DNA of 64,000 nucleotides from Gonapodya sp. JEL0774 (GCA_027604505.1 JADIIX010000052.1:1-64000); one strand, 5' to 3'. Positions 24,837 to 43,223 are shown, counted from the stretch's first letter. Notes: generated by a model from the sequence alone, not told the origin. A program made the numbers and translations.

Positions 24837-27108
24837 TTATGAATCGCTCTTAGCATCGCCTTTCGGTGACTCCTCTTTGATCTCCACCGAGTTCGAAGTG
24901 GAATCTAGATTGGCTTCCAAGTGCATCTCATCCGCAGTGGTAGCGGCGCCCGTTGGCGGCGAAGCTAAACCTCCCGCTGTCGAGGACGCTCTTGGTAGCG
25001 GTTGACGGGTTGCGCCAGCCTGAGGGTGAGCTCGGGTAGGCATCGGTGACGAGTGCCGGGAAAGGGGTAGGGTTGAGTGTCCCGGTGTAGAGATGGCTGC
25101 AGGAGAAGGCACAGCCGCATCCTTGGAAGTAACAGGTGCTTTAGACGTACGACGAGCATACTGCGCAATGGAAGAAAGAGTTAACAAAGCGATAAACTCC
25201 AGCATAGGCGGGATGTGCGTTTCTTACCGCAGCTCCTGCAAAACCCAATGGCACAACCTGTGGCAGCTCCACTCGAGCGACTTCCTGCAGTTTTTCCGAG
25301 TTCAGAACCAAAAGATAACTCTTCGATTGAAGAGAAGAGTAGATATATGTAATAATGTGTCCCTGATCTTCCCGCGAATCTCCCGAGGGGTCAGGAACAA
25401 AGAGAAGTGTCGAAGGAAAATGCTGAGACTGAGACCAAACAGCTGCAGGAGACTCGGGATGGTCAAGATCCTTGAAGAACATGAACTTACAGTTCAGGTA
25501 CTACGAATCGACACTTGAACCCTCGAAAACCTACTTACAATTTTCACAATCCTCGTCCACCATCTATTCTTCCCCATCACGCTGCAACCATAAACAAAGC
25601 GGTTCTTTCTCGTCCTATAACGGGGATTGATGGTAGGTAGCTCGAGATTGTATACCAATTTCGTCGAACCCGCGAATGGGCTGGATACCTCGCTTGGCGG
25701 AGGTCCTTGTCCCCGAGCTGCGTCATTGAGGGAGAAACGAGATAATGTACCCGATGGTGGTGGTGGAGCATAAGGTGAGGACCGCAGAGAATTGTGAATG
25801 GCATCGTTCTCGTAGGTGGTCATGTCAACATGGATCGTATCCTTGTCCTCAAACGCATTCACAATGCTCAAGCTTGAGAAAACAAAACCAGAGTTGAAAA
25901 CCTCAAAAAACAAGACAATCATCGGTACACGCACCTGTACACTGAGGGTGCTCTGAAAGTGCCGACATGCTGCTTGGATTTACGATGGATCACGTGGAAA
26001 ACTGTCACTCGTAATTTGTCAAACTTGAACATATTCAGAACTGAATCTTGAATTGCCATCACTCGGTTGAAGGGAAACAGTGCCTAAAGATGGGAATACA
26101 CATATGTGTATATAAAGCATACTTATGACACCATAATCAAATGTAGTCGAAAACTCACTAGCACTACAAAGTTTGGGGTGAGCGCAAGGGAGTGGACGAT
26201 GGAACCAGGGCCGGTGACCCTGCAAACGAGATCACCGCCCGGATCCTGTTCGACGTGGGAAGAGAATGAAACAATATTGTAGGTCGTTGACCTGAAAAGG
26301 TCAGAAATCGTTGTTGAATACCCAAGCTGTTCTTTTCTTGCATGCAAAACCCACCACACCCCGGGTGTGTAGACAACTGTGAACGTTTCGCCAGTCTTGG
26401 GATCCACCGCAGGCTTGGCTGACGACATGGTGCCAGCAAACGCTGGATTGATGGACGAATACGTTTCCCAGGCCACGGGTTCGAGAGTGTTTGGGTTGAC
26501 GTACTGTAGCTATGGCATCAGAGTGCAACAGGGGTTCATGCTGTACTCAGAGAAATCATCTCAACAGTTAAACGGTTCCGACCCACCTCTGATGCTTGAT
26601 TCGTACAAACAATTCTCCAATTCTTCCCTTGCTCCCTTGGCCACTCCGTTGTCACGAAGCGTCCCACACAAACACCGTCGGGCTTGGCCTTCTTAGTTTT
26701 AGCCAAGGCGAAAATTGTCCGAGCCAATGCAGACTGGTTGGGATCTGTCCCATATACGCCTGGCCCCATGTATCCAACGGGATACCCGTGGCTTTCGAAA
26801 ATCTTTTTGCGAAGAGTTTGGGCTGTGAGCTTCGAGCTGAATGACACGGAATTCGTGGATACATCAAATCCAACCCGAGACAGAAGAGGAAGACAGTCAA
26901 AGAGACTATCGAATGTAAAATCTTTGGTCTCAGACTCCAATGCTCCTTGCACGTGATACGGGATCGTGAAAGTTCCAGGGCCGACGAAGAAGCATTCCAC
27001 ACCAGCCAAAGAGGCTGGCAAAACAGTGGAGCACTTGATGGAAGTATGCTCTTGCTCTCTTGCATTGCGCAGAGCCGGCAACATGGTGCTCAATCCATCA
27101 GTGGTCAT
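24837..27108 (-). CDS. Carotenoid-oxygenase-family protein lacking most iron-ligand histidines
   Basis: The start chosen is MTTDGLSTMLPALRNAREQE at 27108. Landmarks of the carotenoid cleavage oxygenase fold follow in order: LAGVECFFVGPGTFTIPYHV; GYMGPGVYGTDPNQSALART; NTLEPVAWETYSSINPAFAG; SSAKPAVDPKTGETFTVVYT; SIVHSLALTPNFVVLV; SIVNAFEDKDTIHVDMTTYE; TLLFVPDPSGDSREDQGHII; SKSYLLVLNSEKLQEVARVE; VPLGFAGAA. A Ser/Pro-rich tail ends EESPKGDAKSDS. Active members bind Fe(II) through four histidines, found in AHP, VHS, FH-[TV]-N and FHG contexts. Here only VHS keeps its histidine; the others read AKP, LSIVN and FAG. The usual HWFDG motif is also changed (DSLFDC). The frame is otherwise open and spliced normally, so this looks like a divergent, probably non-cleaving family member and not a broken gene. 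The alignment is from memory of the family. Confidence 0.75.
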
Positions 27109-27406
27109 GGTTGGGACACCTTCCCAAAGTGACGTGCTGTGAACGATTAGGGGATGCAGGATGATGATCTTGGCCGAATTCAACCACAATTGACAAAAAG
27201 TGAAAGATTGAGATTGCTCGTTCAGCTCCTAAATAGTGTAGATACAAAGAGAGCGTGGAGATAGTACGAGGCTAAAAGTACATCAGAGTGCGGAATGCAA
27301 AGAAAGGTCCATTAGAGAGCGCGAACATTCTGCACAGAAAACAATACGAAATTAGAGTTCGGAAGAACGTCGAACCATAAGGTGCAAGGCATACCGAGTC
27401 CATTGC
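27109..27406. other. Gap between the oxygenase-like gene and tubulin copy B
   Basis: This is the upstream region of the oxygenase-like gene and the 3' flank of tubulin copy B. Nothing else is seen. Confidence 0.4.
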
Positions 27407-29444
<2,038 letters not shown>

Positions 29445-30217
29445 GTTGATGCCTGGATAAAAAACTGTGTGTTAGTAGCGTGAAGACGAGAGAATCTGAC
29501 GAGTGGGCGGAAGGTGGGCAGAAAGGTTAGACACAGTATTATCGCTGATTTATAGATCGATCCATCTCATGCGACTTCCATCATCGCCGCAGGTGCCGTT
29601 TTTCACTCGAAAGTGGACCGCCGGTGGACTGACCAACGACAAGCAGATTCGAAGCGACAAGCGGAGAGACTCGAGCCAGATTCACGCAGTAGAGTCACTG
29701 TTGGTACGTACAGGGGATTGCGACTGACGATGCTCACAGGGTTCCGGCGCGAGTGTTGTGGGTGAACGAGGAGGATTCAGTTCCCAATTCGACCTCTTAT
29801 ACGTAGCGCTCGGTCCAGCTACTCCTGTGGTCACCGAAACAATTCCAGTTATAATCTTATCAGTTTGCCCCACGTCTATCTATGTATATTGAGATGCTCG
29901 TGATTCTACAGAGTACCCAAGGAATACATTGTCTTTCAAGACATTACAACTTCGGGTTCTTCACGAATTGTGTTCCTTATTATTGATACATTCAGGGAAT
30001 AGCAGCCAATTTGTTCGAGAGAGGGCGGAAATTCAAATGAGCGAGAATAGAGGGAAGATATTTCGGGGAACCCGAGTCAGCAATCTATTTTCCACATGTT
30101 TGCGCAAACATTTGATGCCTAAATCGCATCTGAAATGAACAACACCACAGCCTCAATCACGTCGCTACAGCTGCGAAAATACGGCTCATTTTTCCCGGGA
30201 GTTTGGTGAACAGCACA
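29445..30217. other. Gap between tubulin copy B and malate dehydrogenase
   Basis: This holds the promoter of tubulin copy B and the 3' flank of malate dehydrogenase. Short open frames with no domain occur. No RNA gene is recognised. Confidence 0.4.
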
Positions 30218-32288
<2,071 letters not shown>

Positions 32289-32546
32289 GTTGCGATATTG
32301 TGATTGGGTTGAGTTTGGTGAGTTTGGTTGTGGTTGATGGAATGGTGAGTCGAGTCAGTTTGTGGCACAGAGCCGCTCCCGTCATCACCCGAACTCCCAG
32401 GAGATAACAATGATGAACTTCAGAAGACATTTGAAAGATGAAGACTACCTCATGATGAATTCGATGTTGTTTTGTGGGATGAAACTACTTTCATTTACAT
32501 AATGTGTTGAATTGCAAAACGAATTCTTGTGGCTTTCGCGGTGCCA

Positions 32547-34394
32547 TTACTCCGCCCCAAACCAGTCCGCAACCCCGACTCTTCCCACAGCACTCTCTAG
32601 TCCGGACATGCGTTCACCGTTTACTTCAGAATCACCGCCACTCTTTGAGTCGTCACTACGCCCACCATCTCTTTCGACTATCACAACTGCCCCAACCCGC
32701 TCACCAAGAACAATAACAGTGTCGTCCCCAAGCCACACACATCCGATCGCCCCGCCTCCTTTAACATTCGATTTCTCTCGCAAATTGTTCTCGTCCCAGG
32801 CAGCTACACCCCCGGCTTCTAGGCCCTGGAGATCAAAGTCGACCAGCCACTCGGGGGCGTACTGGCTACGTGCTTCTGGCTGTGCGTACACGTAGAGATA
32901 CCCCAGTCCCCCACCTCGCTCTCCAGCGCTCGCCGCACCACCTCCGACAAGTGCGGCATATTCCCACCAAGGGTGCCACACAACGAAGCGGAGATCTCTT
33001 CGTCCAGCAGACAGATAACTTAGCGCCGGGAAATTAGCAACGTGGGCAATATCCACAAATCCTTGTTCGAGGTCCGATTCAACTCTCATCTCCCACACGG
33101 ACGCGTCGACATCGGCTTGAAGAAGCATCTGCTTTGGGGACCAGTGGGGGTCTCCCACGGCCAGATATGAGCTCAAAAGAGGCTCAGACGCTTGGATAAT
33201 GTGAGGATGGGGAAGAAGCGACACACGGCTGACGAAGAACGGAGGTAGCGGGGCAATGTCCGGGTCGGCAAAGTCTTCGTCCATAAGAGACGTTGTGGTA
33301 AGAGTGGCGAACGCATCTCCCAGCATCGGCGCAGAACGCTCTCCGGATATTCTAATGCCCGCAGGTTTGCCACTGATAGCGGAAGATTCTGCAGAACTGT
33401 CCTCACCAGAGGATACAGTGCCCGCTGGTCGAACAAACGCTGGATCGGCTTCTGCAAGCTCCAGAATTTGACCAAGCGCAGCCACAGTGAAACCCGTCCA
33501 ATCAGCATTAATTGTCCCTGAAACAGGCACATCTGCACATTGAACGAAAGCTTGTATTGAGGCAAGGAGGGCACGAGACCCATCGAGATATGTTTGGCTT
33601 GGTATCGCGACAATTGAGAGGGAGACGACAAATTGGGAGTCGCGGCGAGGAACTGAGGGGTAGGTGCTGGTAGCTGCCGCGCCGAGCCCGGGCCTCTGGG
33701 AGCTCGTGATTGCTGAAGTGTTAGGTGTGAGTTGATTGAAACAATACCCCAGAATAGCCACCATTGCGTCACTTCCACCCTGTCCGGCAGGTCGAAATGT
33801 GGCATCAAGCAAAGTATTCGGGTGAAGTGGTTCGTGCTCGATATCGACGGTAGCAACAAGGATCCCTTTTGCGTACGGCGTTTGAGCAGACCATTGAACT
33901 AGGTAAAACATGCCCGTGCCCTCTGACACAAGTATCAAGGACGGAGAAAGGACCCGCAGAGTGGAGTGCTCTCGTTTAGGGTTTGAAACAGGCACAGGAG
34001 GTGGGAGCGTAAAGACAGTGTGGAATGAGGGTGTCGTGAAGGACTGACACAATCAACGCAGAATTCTGTTATGAGAGTTGCTTTATTGTGACTCTGGAGT
34101 TGTGTGCGGCGTACGTACTTCATCGAACTCCAGATATACCAAGTTTAAGGAATCATCAAAGAACAGTACTCCCCTCCCCATGTGTGGTTCTGAAAACAAA
34201 TGATTTAGCTTTGAACGTGCATGGAGAAGTAAAAAAGGAGTTGATGATGTTGTTGAAACGAGTGGGTCCCCTGCCCGATGTTCCGGAGGAAGCTCGAATC
34301 TTCGAACTCGCGGAGCTGTCCGCGCGAGACGATATCCATCAAAGGAAGGGTTGATCAGTGATCGGTCAGGTTTGATGGGGATGATGCTTCCCAT
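32547..34394 (-). CDS. NUDCD1-like protein (NudC/CS domain in a propeller-like protein)
   Basis: There are two exons: 34394 to about 34120, and 34040 to 32547. The donor is GTACGT after VYLEFDE and the acceptor precedes SFTTPSFHTVFTLPP. The N-terminus RSLINPSFDGYRLARTAP resembles the opening of NUDCD1/CML66 (a ...LLDPxFEGYKL motif). A later segment, HWSPKQMLLQADVDASVWEM, has the W-Q-x(n)-DV pattern of a weak CS (p23/NudC) domain, and DDTVIVLGERVGAVVIVERD resembles the propeller strands of that family. NUDCD1 proteins act as HSP90 co-chaperone-like factors. The second exon is one long open frame of about 500 codons ending VGVADWFGAE. Coding is secure; the family name is a moderate-confidence call from short motifs. 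Confidence 0.6.
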
Positions 34395-35253
34395 TGCCGT
34401 AGAGTTGTCTTTGGTTCACGAAGATGATGAGTCAACACAAACTTGTGAATAACCGGATCTGAAAAGCCGTCTTTCACAATACATAATTGCAAATGTAATT
34501 CAGCGAAGATGTCTGAAAACCGATTGTGGAACTAAAAGGACGGAACGAGTGATGTCGGGACGTACCATTTTAATGGGACAGCATACCATACTCGAAGAAG
34601 ACGAAAAGCTGCTATTTAGTGAGGTATTGGCTTCCTAATATTCGTGTCTTGAATCTTAAAACGAACATGAGGGACTGATGCGTGGAAGGGAAAGGTGGCA
34701 CAGGAACCTTATTTCATTGACAGTCGAAGGTTTGACCCCAGCACCCCCGTTTCCACACCGCCAAATAACATCGGTCCAGACTCCCCAAGGTGAGCCGCAT
34801 CTTCGGGCGCCCTGTCTAGTTGACTCTGGGAACGCCTGGGAGCCCGCATTTGGAGCGGGTGAGACCCTTGGCGCCAACTGGTTGTTACGCCTGGTAGACG
34901 CCGGCGCAACCTGTCACGAGATTTGAACCATTGCGTCTGCTGGCGCAAGCTTGACGAACTGTCGAGAAGAAACAGGATTCCGCGAGCATTTGTGACAACC
35001 TGGACTTCTCTGTCGGGTGGGCTGCCTGATTTTGTCACGCGACGCGAATTCGAAAACTTTGTGGCCGATGAGGGTAACAGACGCGACTTCGGTACTGATT
35101 TGACATCTTTCCTCCATTTCCTCTAGTCAATGTGAGAGAGACGTACTACTCGACGCGAGACTGTCTGTTCGTTGTGTTTGGATATGGCCAATTAATTAAA
35201 CGGCGTCCCATCTCCAGCAACTCCCCACAAAACTAGCTGAAACCAGATTTGAC
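34395..35253. other. Gap between the NUDCD1-like gene and tubulin copy C
   Basis: This is a divergent intergenic region of about 860 bases holding two promoters. Open frames on both strands around 34680-35125 are short, overlap each other and show no domain. The part 34730-34930 is GC-rich and could be an old repeat fragment, but I cannot name it. Confidence 0.4.
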
Positions 35254-37319
<2,066 letters not shown>

Positions 37320-38445
37320 ACGTTTTCAAGTAAGTCTCCGGTGCGACTGTGGGAATTGATGCATGCATTTACTGTGGTGTGATTTTCCTTGAACATCTCG
37401 CACATCATGTCTCTCTTACGGTTCAGTTTTATGCACAAGATAAAAGGGTTTCAAAGAACCCGCCCGGACCTTGGCTCGATAGCTGTGACTATTTTTAGAC
37501 ATTGTTTGGAGCTGTTCTTTATTTCTGTGTGCATTACCCTCTCTCTGTATCTACCCGACAATTGTACAATACGACGATATTATCCCACAAGTTGAATCAG
37601 CTCAATTTACCCTATCATCGTCAATGTGCAAGGTGTTCCACCTTTTTGAGCGGTTTCATATACCCACTGTATAATGAGCAACCACTGTCATGAGTGACAG
37701 CCCGAAGGGACACCGGGATCAAATAAATAATAATTCATTTCTTTGACTACATACTTTCTTGTATTTTTTTAATCAAATTTCGGACCTTCAACTGGTTGAC
37801 AGTGTTAGGCGACAAAATTTTCCGAGGGTTTGATGAGCTGGTTGCCCGTCCCTCCCAAACTCAACTTGCCACCTCCTGTGCGAAACTTTCAAGATACCAA
37901 ACGGTCCCATCCGTTCTCGAACACCAATCTGAGCCTTCTCTCTCCAATATCTGATCATTGTTGCTCGATAGTGAGTGATGTTCCCCATCAGATCACCCAT
38001 CTCCTTTGGCGTCTTCAGTCTTGGCGAGCCAAAGACAGCCAGTGAATTTATCAGGAGCCGCCAAGTCTGCCACAATGTGTTGCTAATAGCAGTTGAAGCT
38101 CATCAACGGTCGTGATGGACCGCGTATTCCAGAAGGACCGGTCTTTTGCGCCTGTCGGGTGATTCTGGACGCAAGAGCCAGAGGGAGGGTCTTCAACCGA
38201 CCAGAGATGAGGAATCTCGTGACAATCAATCTGAGTGCGACCTGGTCTTCCATCTCGTTGTGATCAAACTCGACCTGTGGAAGTCAATTCTCTTGCGCGT
38301 CGCCATTTGTTGCTCATCACATTCCCAACCTGCTCTTTGACTTTAGGAGACTCGAGCTCGGCAAATATCGAGCAAATAACGATATCCTAAGCTTTCAGGT
38401 TACGTGTTCGTCTATCACTCGTCTCTGCAATAAATCAACGAAAGC
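37320..38445. other. Gap between tubulin copy C and the G-beta gene
   Basis: About 1.1 kb with no gene I can support. A minus-strand open frame at 37788-38075 and another piece near 38110-38290 have fair codon character but no start, domain or convincing splice link, so they are left unannotated. Confidence 0.35.
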
Positions 38446-39736
38446 ATGGCCGACGTGCAAGAAAGAATAAATGCCGCAAGGAAGGAAGCCGAGTCATTGA
38501 AGGAGAAGATCAAACAAAAAAAGGAGGCGCTAGCCGACACGACGCGTGAGTTTGGCCGCGTGGAGCCTATCGAAGAGTGGATGTCCGCGATTTTGCGTTT
38601 TCTTGCAACTCACTGACAAATTTGTTCGATTCCTGCTCCTTCACCTCCAGTACGTGTAATTTCAGGAGAAGTGGAAGCGCTCCCACGTATCGGAATGAAA
38701 GTCAGACGAACCCTAAAGGGACATTTGGCAAAGATTTACGCAATGCACTGGGGAATGGATAAGAAGCATTTGGTTTCAGCATCTCAGGACGGCAAGCTCA
38801 TCGTTTGGGACGCTGTCTCCACAAACAAGATTCACGCCATCCCTCTCCGTTCGTCCTGGGTCATGACGGCGTCATATGCACCATCAGGCAACTTCGTCGC
38901 TTGCGGTGGTCTTGATAATTTGTGCTCCATTTACAACCTCAAGTCCAAGGACACAGCCGGCAAAGTCGCTCGAGAGCTATCTGCGCACACAGGCTACCTC
39001 TCCTGCTGTCGATTCCTTTCGGATCGTCAAATCCTCACCTCCTCCGGTGATATGTCTTGCATGCTCTGGGATATCGATTCGGGAATGAAAGTTCTGGAGT
39101 TCCAGGATCACACTGGAGATGTTATGAGTCTTTCCCTGAATCCGAATAACCAAACTTTCGTGTCCGCCGCTTGCGACGCGACAGCAAAACTGTGGGACAT
39201 CAGGACGGGCAAGTGCGTGCAGACATTCCTCGGTCACGAGTCAGACATCAACGCCGTTCAGTGAGTACTGAATTTGCACCTGTTCCTCTCACGGAACTAA
39301 AATCTCATTGCCTCCCTTTCGTTGCCACACTTCCTCAGGTTTTTCCCGTCCGGCGATGCATTTGGTACTGGTTCTGACGATGCTTCCTGCCGCCTGTTTG
39401 ATCTTCGTGCAGACCGAGAATTAAACCAATACACCCACGACAATATCCTCTGCGGTATCACTTCCGTGGCGTTCAGTATTTCCGGCCGGCTTCTGTTCGC
39501 AGGTTATGATGACTTCAACTGCAATGTATGGGATACTCTCAAGGGCGAGAGGGTGGGCGTGTTGGCCGGACACGAGAATCGCGTCTCTTGCCTTGGTGTG
39601 AGCTCGGACGGTGTCGCGCTCTGCACGGGAAGTTGGGACGCGACTTTGAAGGTAAGGACACGTGTGAATGGATGAATTTCATAATCGTTCTATTTTTGCC
39701 AACATGATGATATTCTTCCGTTAGGTGTGGGCTTAA
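38446..39736 (+). CDS. Heterotrimeric G-protein beta subunit
   Basis: This is the WD-repeat beta subunit that pairs with G-gamma and transduces pheromone and nutrient signals at the plasma membrane. The start [20 protein letters not shown] at 38446 is the N-terminal coiled coil that binds G-gamma. After one intron comes [20 protein letters not shown]. Seven WD40 repeats follow, with GH...WD endings visible ([55 protein letters not shown], and the final LKVWA). An intron lies after the repeat ending ESDINAVQ and another just before the last three residues VWA. Length (about 345 residues) and architecture match canonical fungal G-beta. It appears intact. Confidence 0.93.
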
Positions 39737-40085
39737 ATTCGCAACACCATGTTCTCCGCTTGAACCTAGACAAACATACATCGTACTCTTCAACCTCACC
39801 TTCATGTGTACATTACTGAGAAATATTTGGTGTTTCGAGAATGGGTGGTAGAGCGAACTTTCACACCTTAGCGGATTTGACGTTGGGCCATCCTCAAATA
39901 GCTCAAGGCAGCGCCATATTCTTGCAGTTGGTAGCAAGGCAAAGCTCTTTACTTGTACATCACTTTGTTAAACTCAAATTAATACAACAAATCAATGGTG
40001 TAAAATTTTGGCCACCAAATGGCGGTGTTTATTTGGAGAAACGACCACACGGCTATGTCGTAAATCACATCACCGTACACATTGA
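39737..40085. repeat. 3' flank of G-beta with start of a 41-bp tandem duplication
   Basis: Positions 40048-40088 and 40089-40129 are two near-identical 41-base copies (core cacggctatgtcgt). The right copy lies inside the 3' end of the small minus-strand gene that follows; the left copy lies just beyond its stop codon. The rest of the gap shows no gene. Confidence 0.65.
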
Positions 40086-40867
40086 CTACACGGCTATGTC
40101 GTCAATCACATCTCCGTAAACATTGACCCTCTTTGTATCAAATCCAGTTCCGTTCCAGAACGTTGAGAACCGCATTAGTGTGGCGTCTGAAACTCGTGCG
40201 GTCTGTCCATTCGTCGCCTCACTATTTGCAGTCTTGTCAGGCTCATTCATGAGCTGTGCAGCTTCAGTGTTCTGAGGTATTTCGTACGTAAAAGGAGGTA
40301 TGCTCCCAATCGTATCCGATAGCGTCACAGATACCTTGGTGCTGCCTGTTGTAAAGATGCGAAAATTGTGAGGAGGACCATTCACGAGAGGTAATGTCAA
40401 CGGAGTTTGTTGCTCTGATGCTCCCGTGGTGTTCTTGAGGGTCACAGATACGTTTGTGCTGTTGTCCACGACAATTGTGCGAACTTGGTCAGGAGTGAGG
40501 ATGATATTGATGTCTTGACAACGTATGAGGGTGAGCGTTGCTAAAATAGGGCCAGTATGAATAGTGATTTGTTTGCATCTGTAAGGACCAAAAATGAAGT
40601 CATGTTTTCATGGAGGATGAGGTTGCTTGAAAGCACACGCAAGGCATTCAACCCTTCTCCCCACCTCTCAACCGTCACATCGGGCGATCTGTACGCCGAC
40701 AAATCAAATCTTGACCTCTCGCACTCGGTAATGAAAAACGGGCGCGGCCGGTTCGGTTCCGGATTCACAGTGATGGATTCATCGTTGACGCTCTTGTAGA
40801 TCTGACGAGGAGCGCGAGTGCCCATCAACGCGAATAGACCCGCAACTTGGCTTCGGTTCAGTTGCAT
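40086..40867 (-). CDS. Unrecognised small protein, frame link uncertain
   Basis: Two coding-looking pieces are present on the minus strand. The first starts MQLNRSQVAGLFALMGTRAP at 40867 and runs through FDLSAYRSPDVTVERWGEGL. The second carries DINIILTPDQVRTIVVDNST and FRIFTTGSTKVSVTLSDTIG, ending RVNVYGDVIDDIAV at 40086. The second piece has a beta-strand-rich, Thr/Ser/Asn-rich look. The two lie in different frames and I could not find a clean intron between about 40530 and 40640, so an unseen splice site, a frameshift or two separate units are all possible. No known domain is recognised. Confidence 0.35.
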
Positions 40868-41677
40868 CGCCAGAAGTGTTGTTTTGGCTTGTTAGATGGA
40901 CAATACAATAATAAATAATACGATGAAGAATGGCAAATAGGCCACATGAAGGGTTCACCCGCCCCCAACCAATCTGTTGGAAGCTTGATTGGAGCAGAGA
41001 ATATAATATTCGCGGAATCAGATACAATGGGGGTTGGAATGTACATAGTTTGGTCGGCACCAATCCAAGAAAGAACTTAGTTATTGATTGTTATTCTTTT
41101 CAGAGGTAGGCAGAGAACTTTTGGGGTCAATTGGGTTCTCAACGTTGAAATGCGTGAACTAGTGGTTTGCATAGTTTGACATTGCGGAGACAAGCATATA
41201 ACACACGTGAAAGAGATGATTTTGGATCTCTTTCTTGTAGTGTCTTTTCTAGCGACATTGTTGTTTGCGCCGTCATTGCCGTCTGTGGATTAGCTTCGCG
41301 CGCTTTTAGAGGTGAGACCAGCTGACTGACAGTTTATTGTAAAGAGACACACTCAAGTAGTCTCCTGCTTGTTTCTCCGCAGGCTGTCTCATAATGCGCT
41401 CCCTCACGCTTGCATTATTACAATTACGTGTTCCTACAGATGACCGATGTTACTCGTGAGTATTACAACGATAAAAACCAAGTGGTTCTCTGACTTCAAT
41501 CCACAAATCCGATTACTACCACCCAAAGAAAGGCAAATGTCCAACGCCGTTCCACGGTTAATCTCCTGTGTCCGTCCTACATCACGAGCCCACCGTGTTC
41601 GGCAACTATTGAATCAGTGGACGGGTGCATGCCGAGAAGAAAAAGTTGCATGAACACTCTCATTATCACATAATATC
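40868..41677. other. Intergenic stretch
   Basis: About 800 bases, AT-rich in parts, with no gene recognised. It includes upstream sequence of the small gene on its left and 3' flank of the one on its right. Confidence 0.4.
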
Positions 41678-41968
41678 TTAGTCCCCGTTGGCAAACTCAC
41701 CTCGTCCAAGCTCCGTAAAGTACCTGTTCAATGAGTCCTGTACCTTGGTCCACACACGTTTCCCCTTCCCCTCCTCTCCCTCTTCCTTTCTGTTCGACCC
41801 CGACGACCCCGACGATTTGCCGCTCGCGTCACTCCTTTCTCTCCGGTCGGTGATGCCTCGCCGTGCCGCCTGTGGTTCAGTTTCAGACTCAGGCACTTCG
41901 ACGAATGCAAATCCGTGCAAGTCGGCGACGATGAAGGGGACAGAGGGTCTGCGGTTGCTCGACGACAT
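41678..41968 (-). CDS. Small charged hypothetical protein (about 96 residues)
   Basis: This is a single open exon with an ATG at 41968 (MSSSNRRPSVPFIVADLHGF). A Ser/Gly/Arg/Glu-rich low-complexity middle follows (SGKSSGSSGSNRKEEGEEGK), then an amphipathic end WTKVQDSLNRYFTELGRGEF and the stop at 41678. The pattern of folded N-terminus, disordered charged linker and short helix looks like a real small protein, but I know no family for it. An antisense frame is also open here, which lowers confidence. Confidence 0.45.
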   Translation of the reverse strand: MSSSNRRPSVPFIVADLHGFAFVEVPESETEPQAARRGITDRRERSDASGKSSGSSGSNRKEEGEEGKGKRVWTKVQDSLNRYFTELGRGEFANGD

Positions 41969-42191
41969 GACGGACTGGTGCTCGATTGTTGATAGTGTTA
42001 ATCTCACAAAGATTGAATGAAATGCTGGTGATAAAATATCAAAGGTTTGCGGCTGAGCAAAGTTTTGCGCACTTTCAGCTGTGTCTCCCGATCACGTCAT
42101 CCTCGATCACTCAAGTAGGAGACCCGTACATATATGTTAAGTGTTCAAGTCCCCAACTAGCCCCATGCATTTCATTCAATGATTACACGGA

Positions 42192-43223
42192 TTAAAACAA
42201 ATCTTGGTATACACAAGTCAAAGCACCGCTTTCTCTGTTTGGCGAAGAGAGAATCGTCTGGTCCCAACCAACTCCAAAGCGCTGTCTATTTCGGAGATCT
42301 GATTGGCGGCTTTGCATGGTTGGAGTTTTGAGAGATTGTGCAAAAATGAAGGAAAAGGTTTGACAACACACCTGCAAAATCGATATCAGACTTCTCCCCA
42401 TACACAACCTCAGCGAGTAGGATAGATATGTATGCAGTCATACCAAACACGGTGTGTTTGACGATCTCGCCGTTTGGATGGAGATGATGGTGGTCCCACA
42501 ACTGTGCTGGCCCGGCATACAACGTCGTCGTATCTTACAACCAGTTGCAACACAACAATCCACCCACATGCATGCGCCACGCGTCCCGTCTCCGCTCTGC
42601 ATGCGTGTCGTACCATCGATAGTGTGGTCCACGTTTCATGAATGTACGCAGTGGCATTCGAAATGCCCACGCAACTTCGTCCGGATTGGGGACGGGGATG
42701 AAGTCGGGATCCAGCAGACCCACAATGGGTGTGACAAGAAGGTTGTTCTTGGAGACATGGAGATCCAGCTTTCCGAGAACAAGAACTGCATCTGACGTAA
42801 TTCCAACTTCTTCGTGAGCTTCGCGGAGTGCCTATGTATGGTCTTTTAGCTGAACCACTTCCAGGCCCCGCGGCAAGTATACCGTTCCAACTTACCGTCA
42901 ACTCTGGTCGTGTGTAGTCCTCATGTTCATCTCGTCGACCACCTGGATATGCAACGTCACCGCCCATGGATCGGAGATGCTTTGTTCGTTCCGTCAGGAG
43001 GATGTCAAAGTCGTCGTTTGACAAATTCGGAATCAGACAACAGAGCACAGACGCTCGATTTTCCGGTCCGAAGATATCTTCCTGCGGGGTGTATGTCTTG
43101 AGAGAACAGGACGATTGCTTTAAAAAAGAATCGGAGGAAGAGAGGATCGGATCTTACAACGACTCTCCTCGCCATCATGCGAAGATTCGGCGCCAAGCTC
43201 TCCAGGGAAGGTTTCCGCATCAT
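42192..43223 (-). CDS. Nudix hydrolase, coenzyme A diphosphatase-like (NUDT7/PCD1 type)
   Basis: The start is MMRKPSLESLAPNLRMMARR at 43223. After an intron comes YTPQEDIFGPENRASVLCCL, then the Nudix signature split by an intron: MGGDVAYPGGRRDEHEDYT, PELT, then ALREAHEEVGIT, with the metal-binding REAHEEVG core intact. LDLHVSKNNLLVTPIVGLLD and a pyrophosphatase C-terminal region follow (PNPDEVAWAFRMPLRTFM; HTVFGMTAYISILLAEVVYG). The last exon ends GALTCVYQDLF at 42192. The PGG plus REAHEEVG layout and the TAYI...VYG end are typical of enzymes that cleave CoA or its esters to phosphopantetheine and ADP, often in peroxisomes. No clear peroxisomal targeting signal ends this protein. It shares a 147-base divergent promoter region with the dehydrogenase on the right. 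Confidence 0.82.

Noticed and set aside
34678-35126. Open frames on both strands in the NUDCD1-tubulin C gap, and tRNA-like words near 34890-34930
   Set aside because: The frames overlap on opposite strands without domains, and no full cloverleaf could be drawn.
37788-38290. Possible minus-strand gene between tubulin C and G-beta
   Set aside because: Some codon bias is visible but there is no start codon, domain or splice link that holds together.
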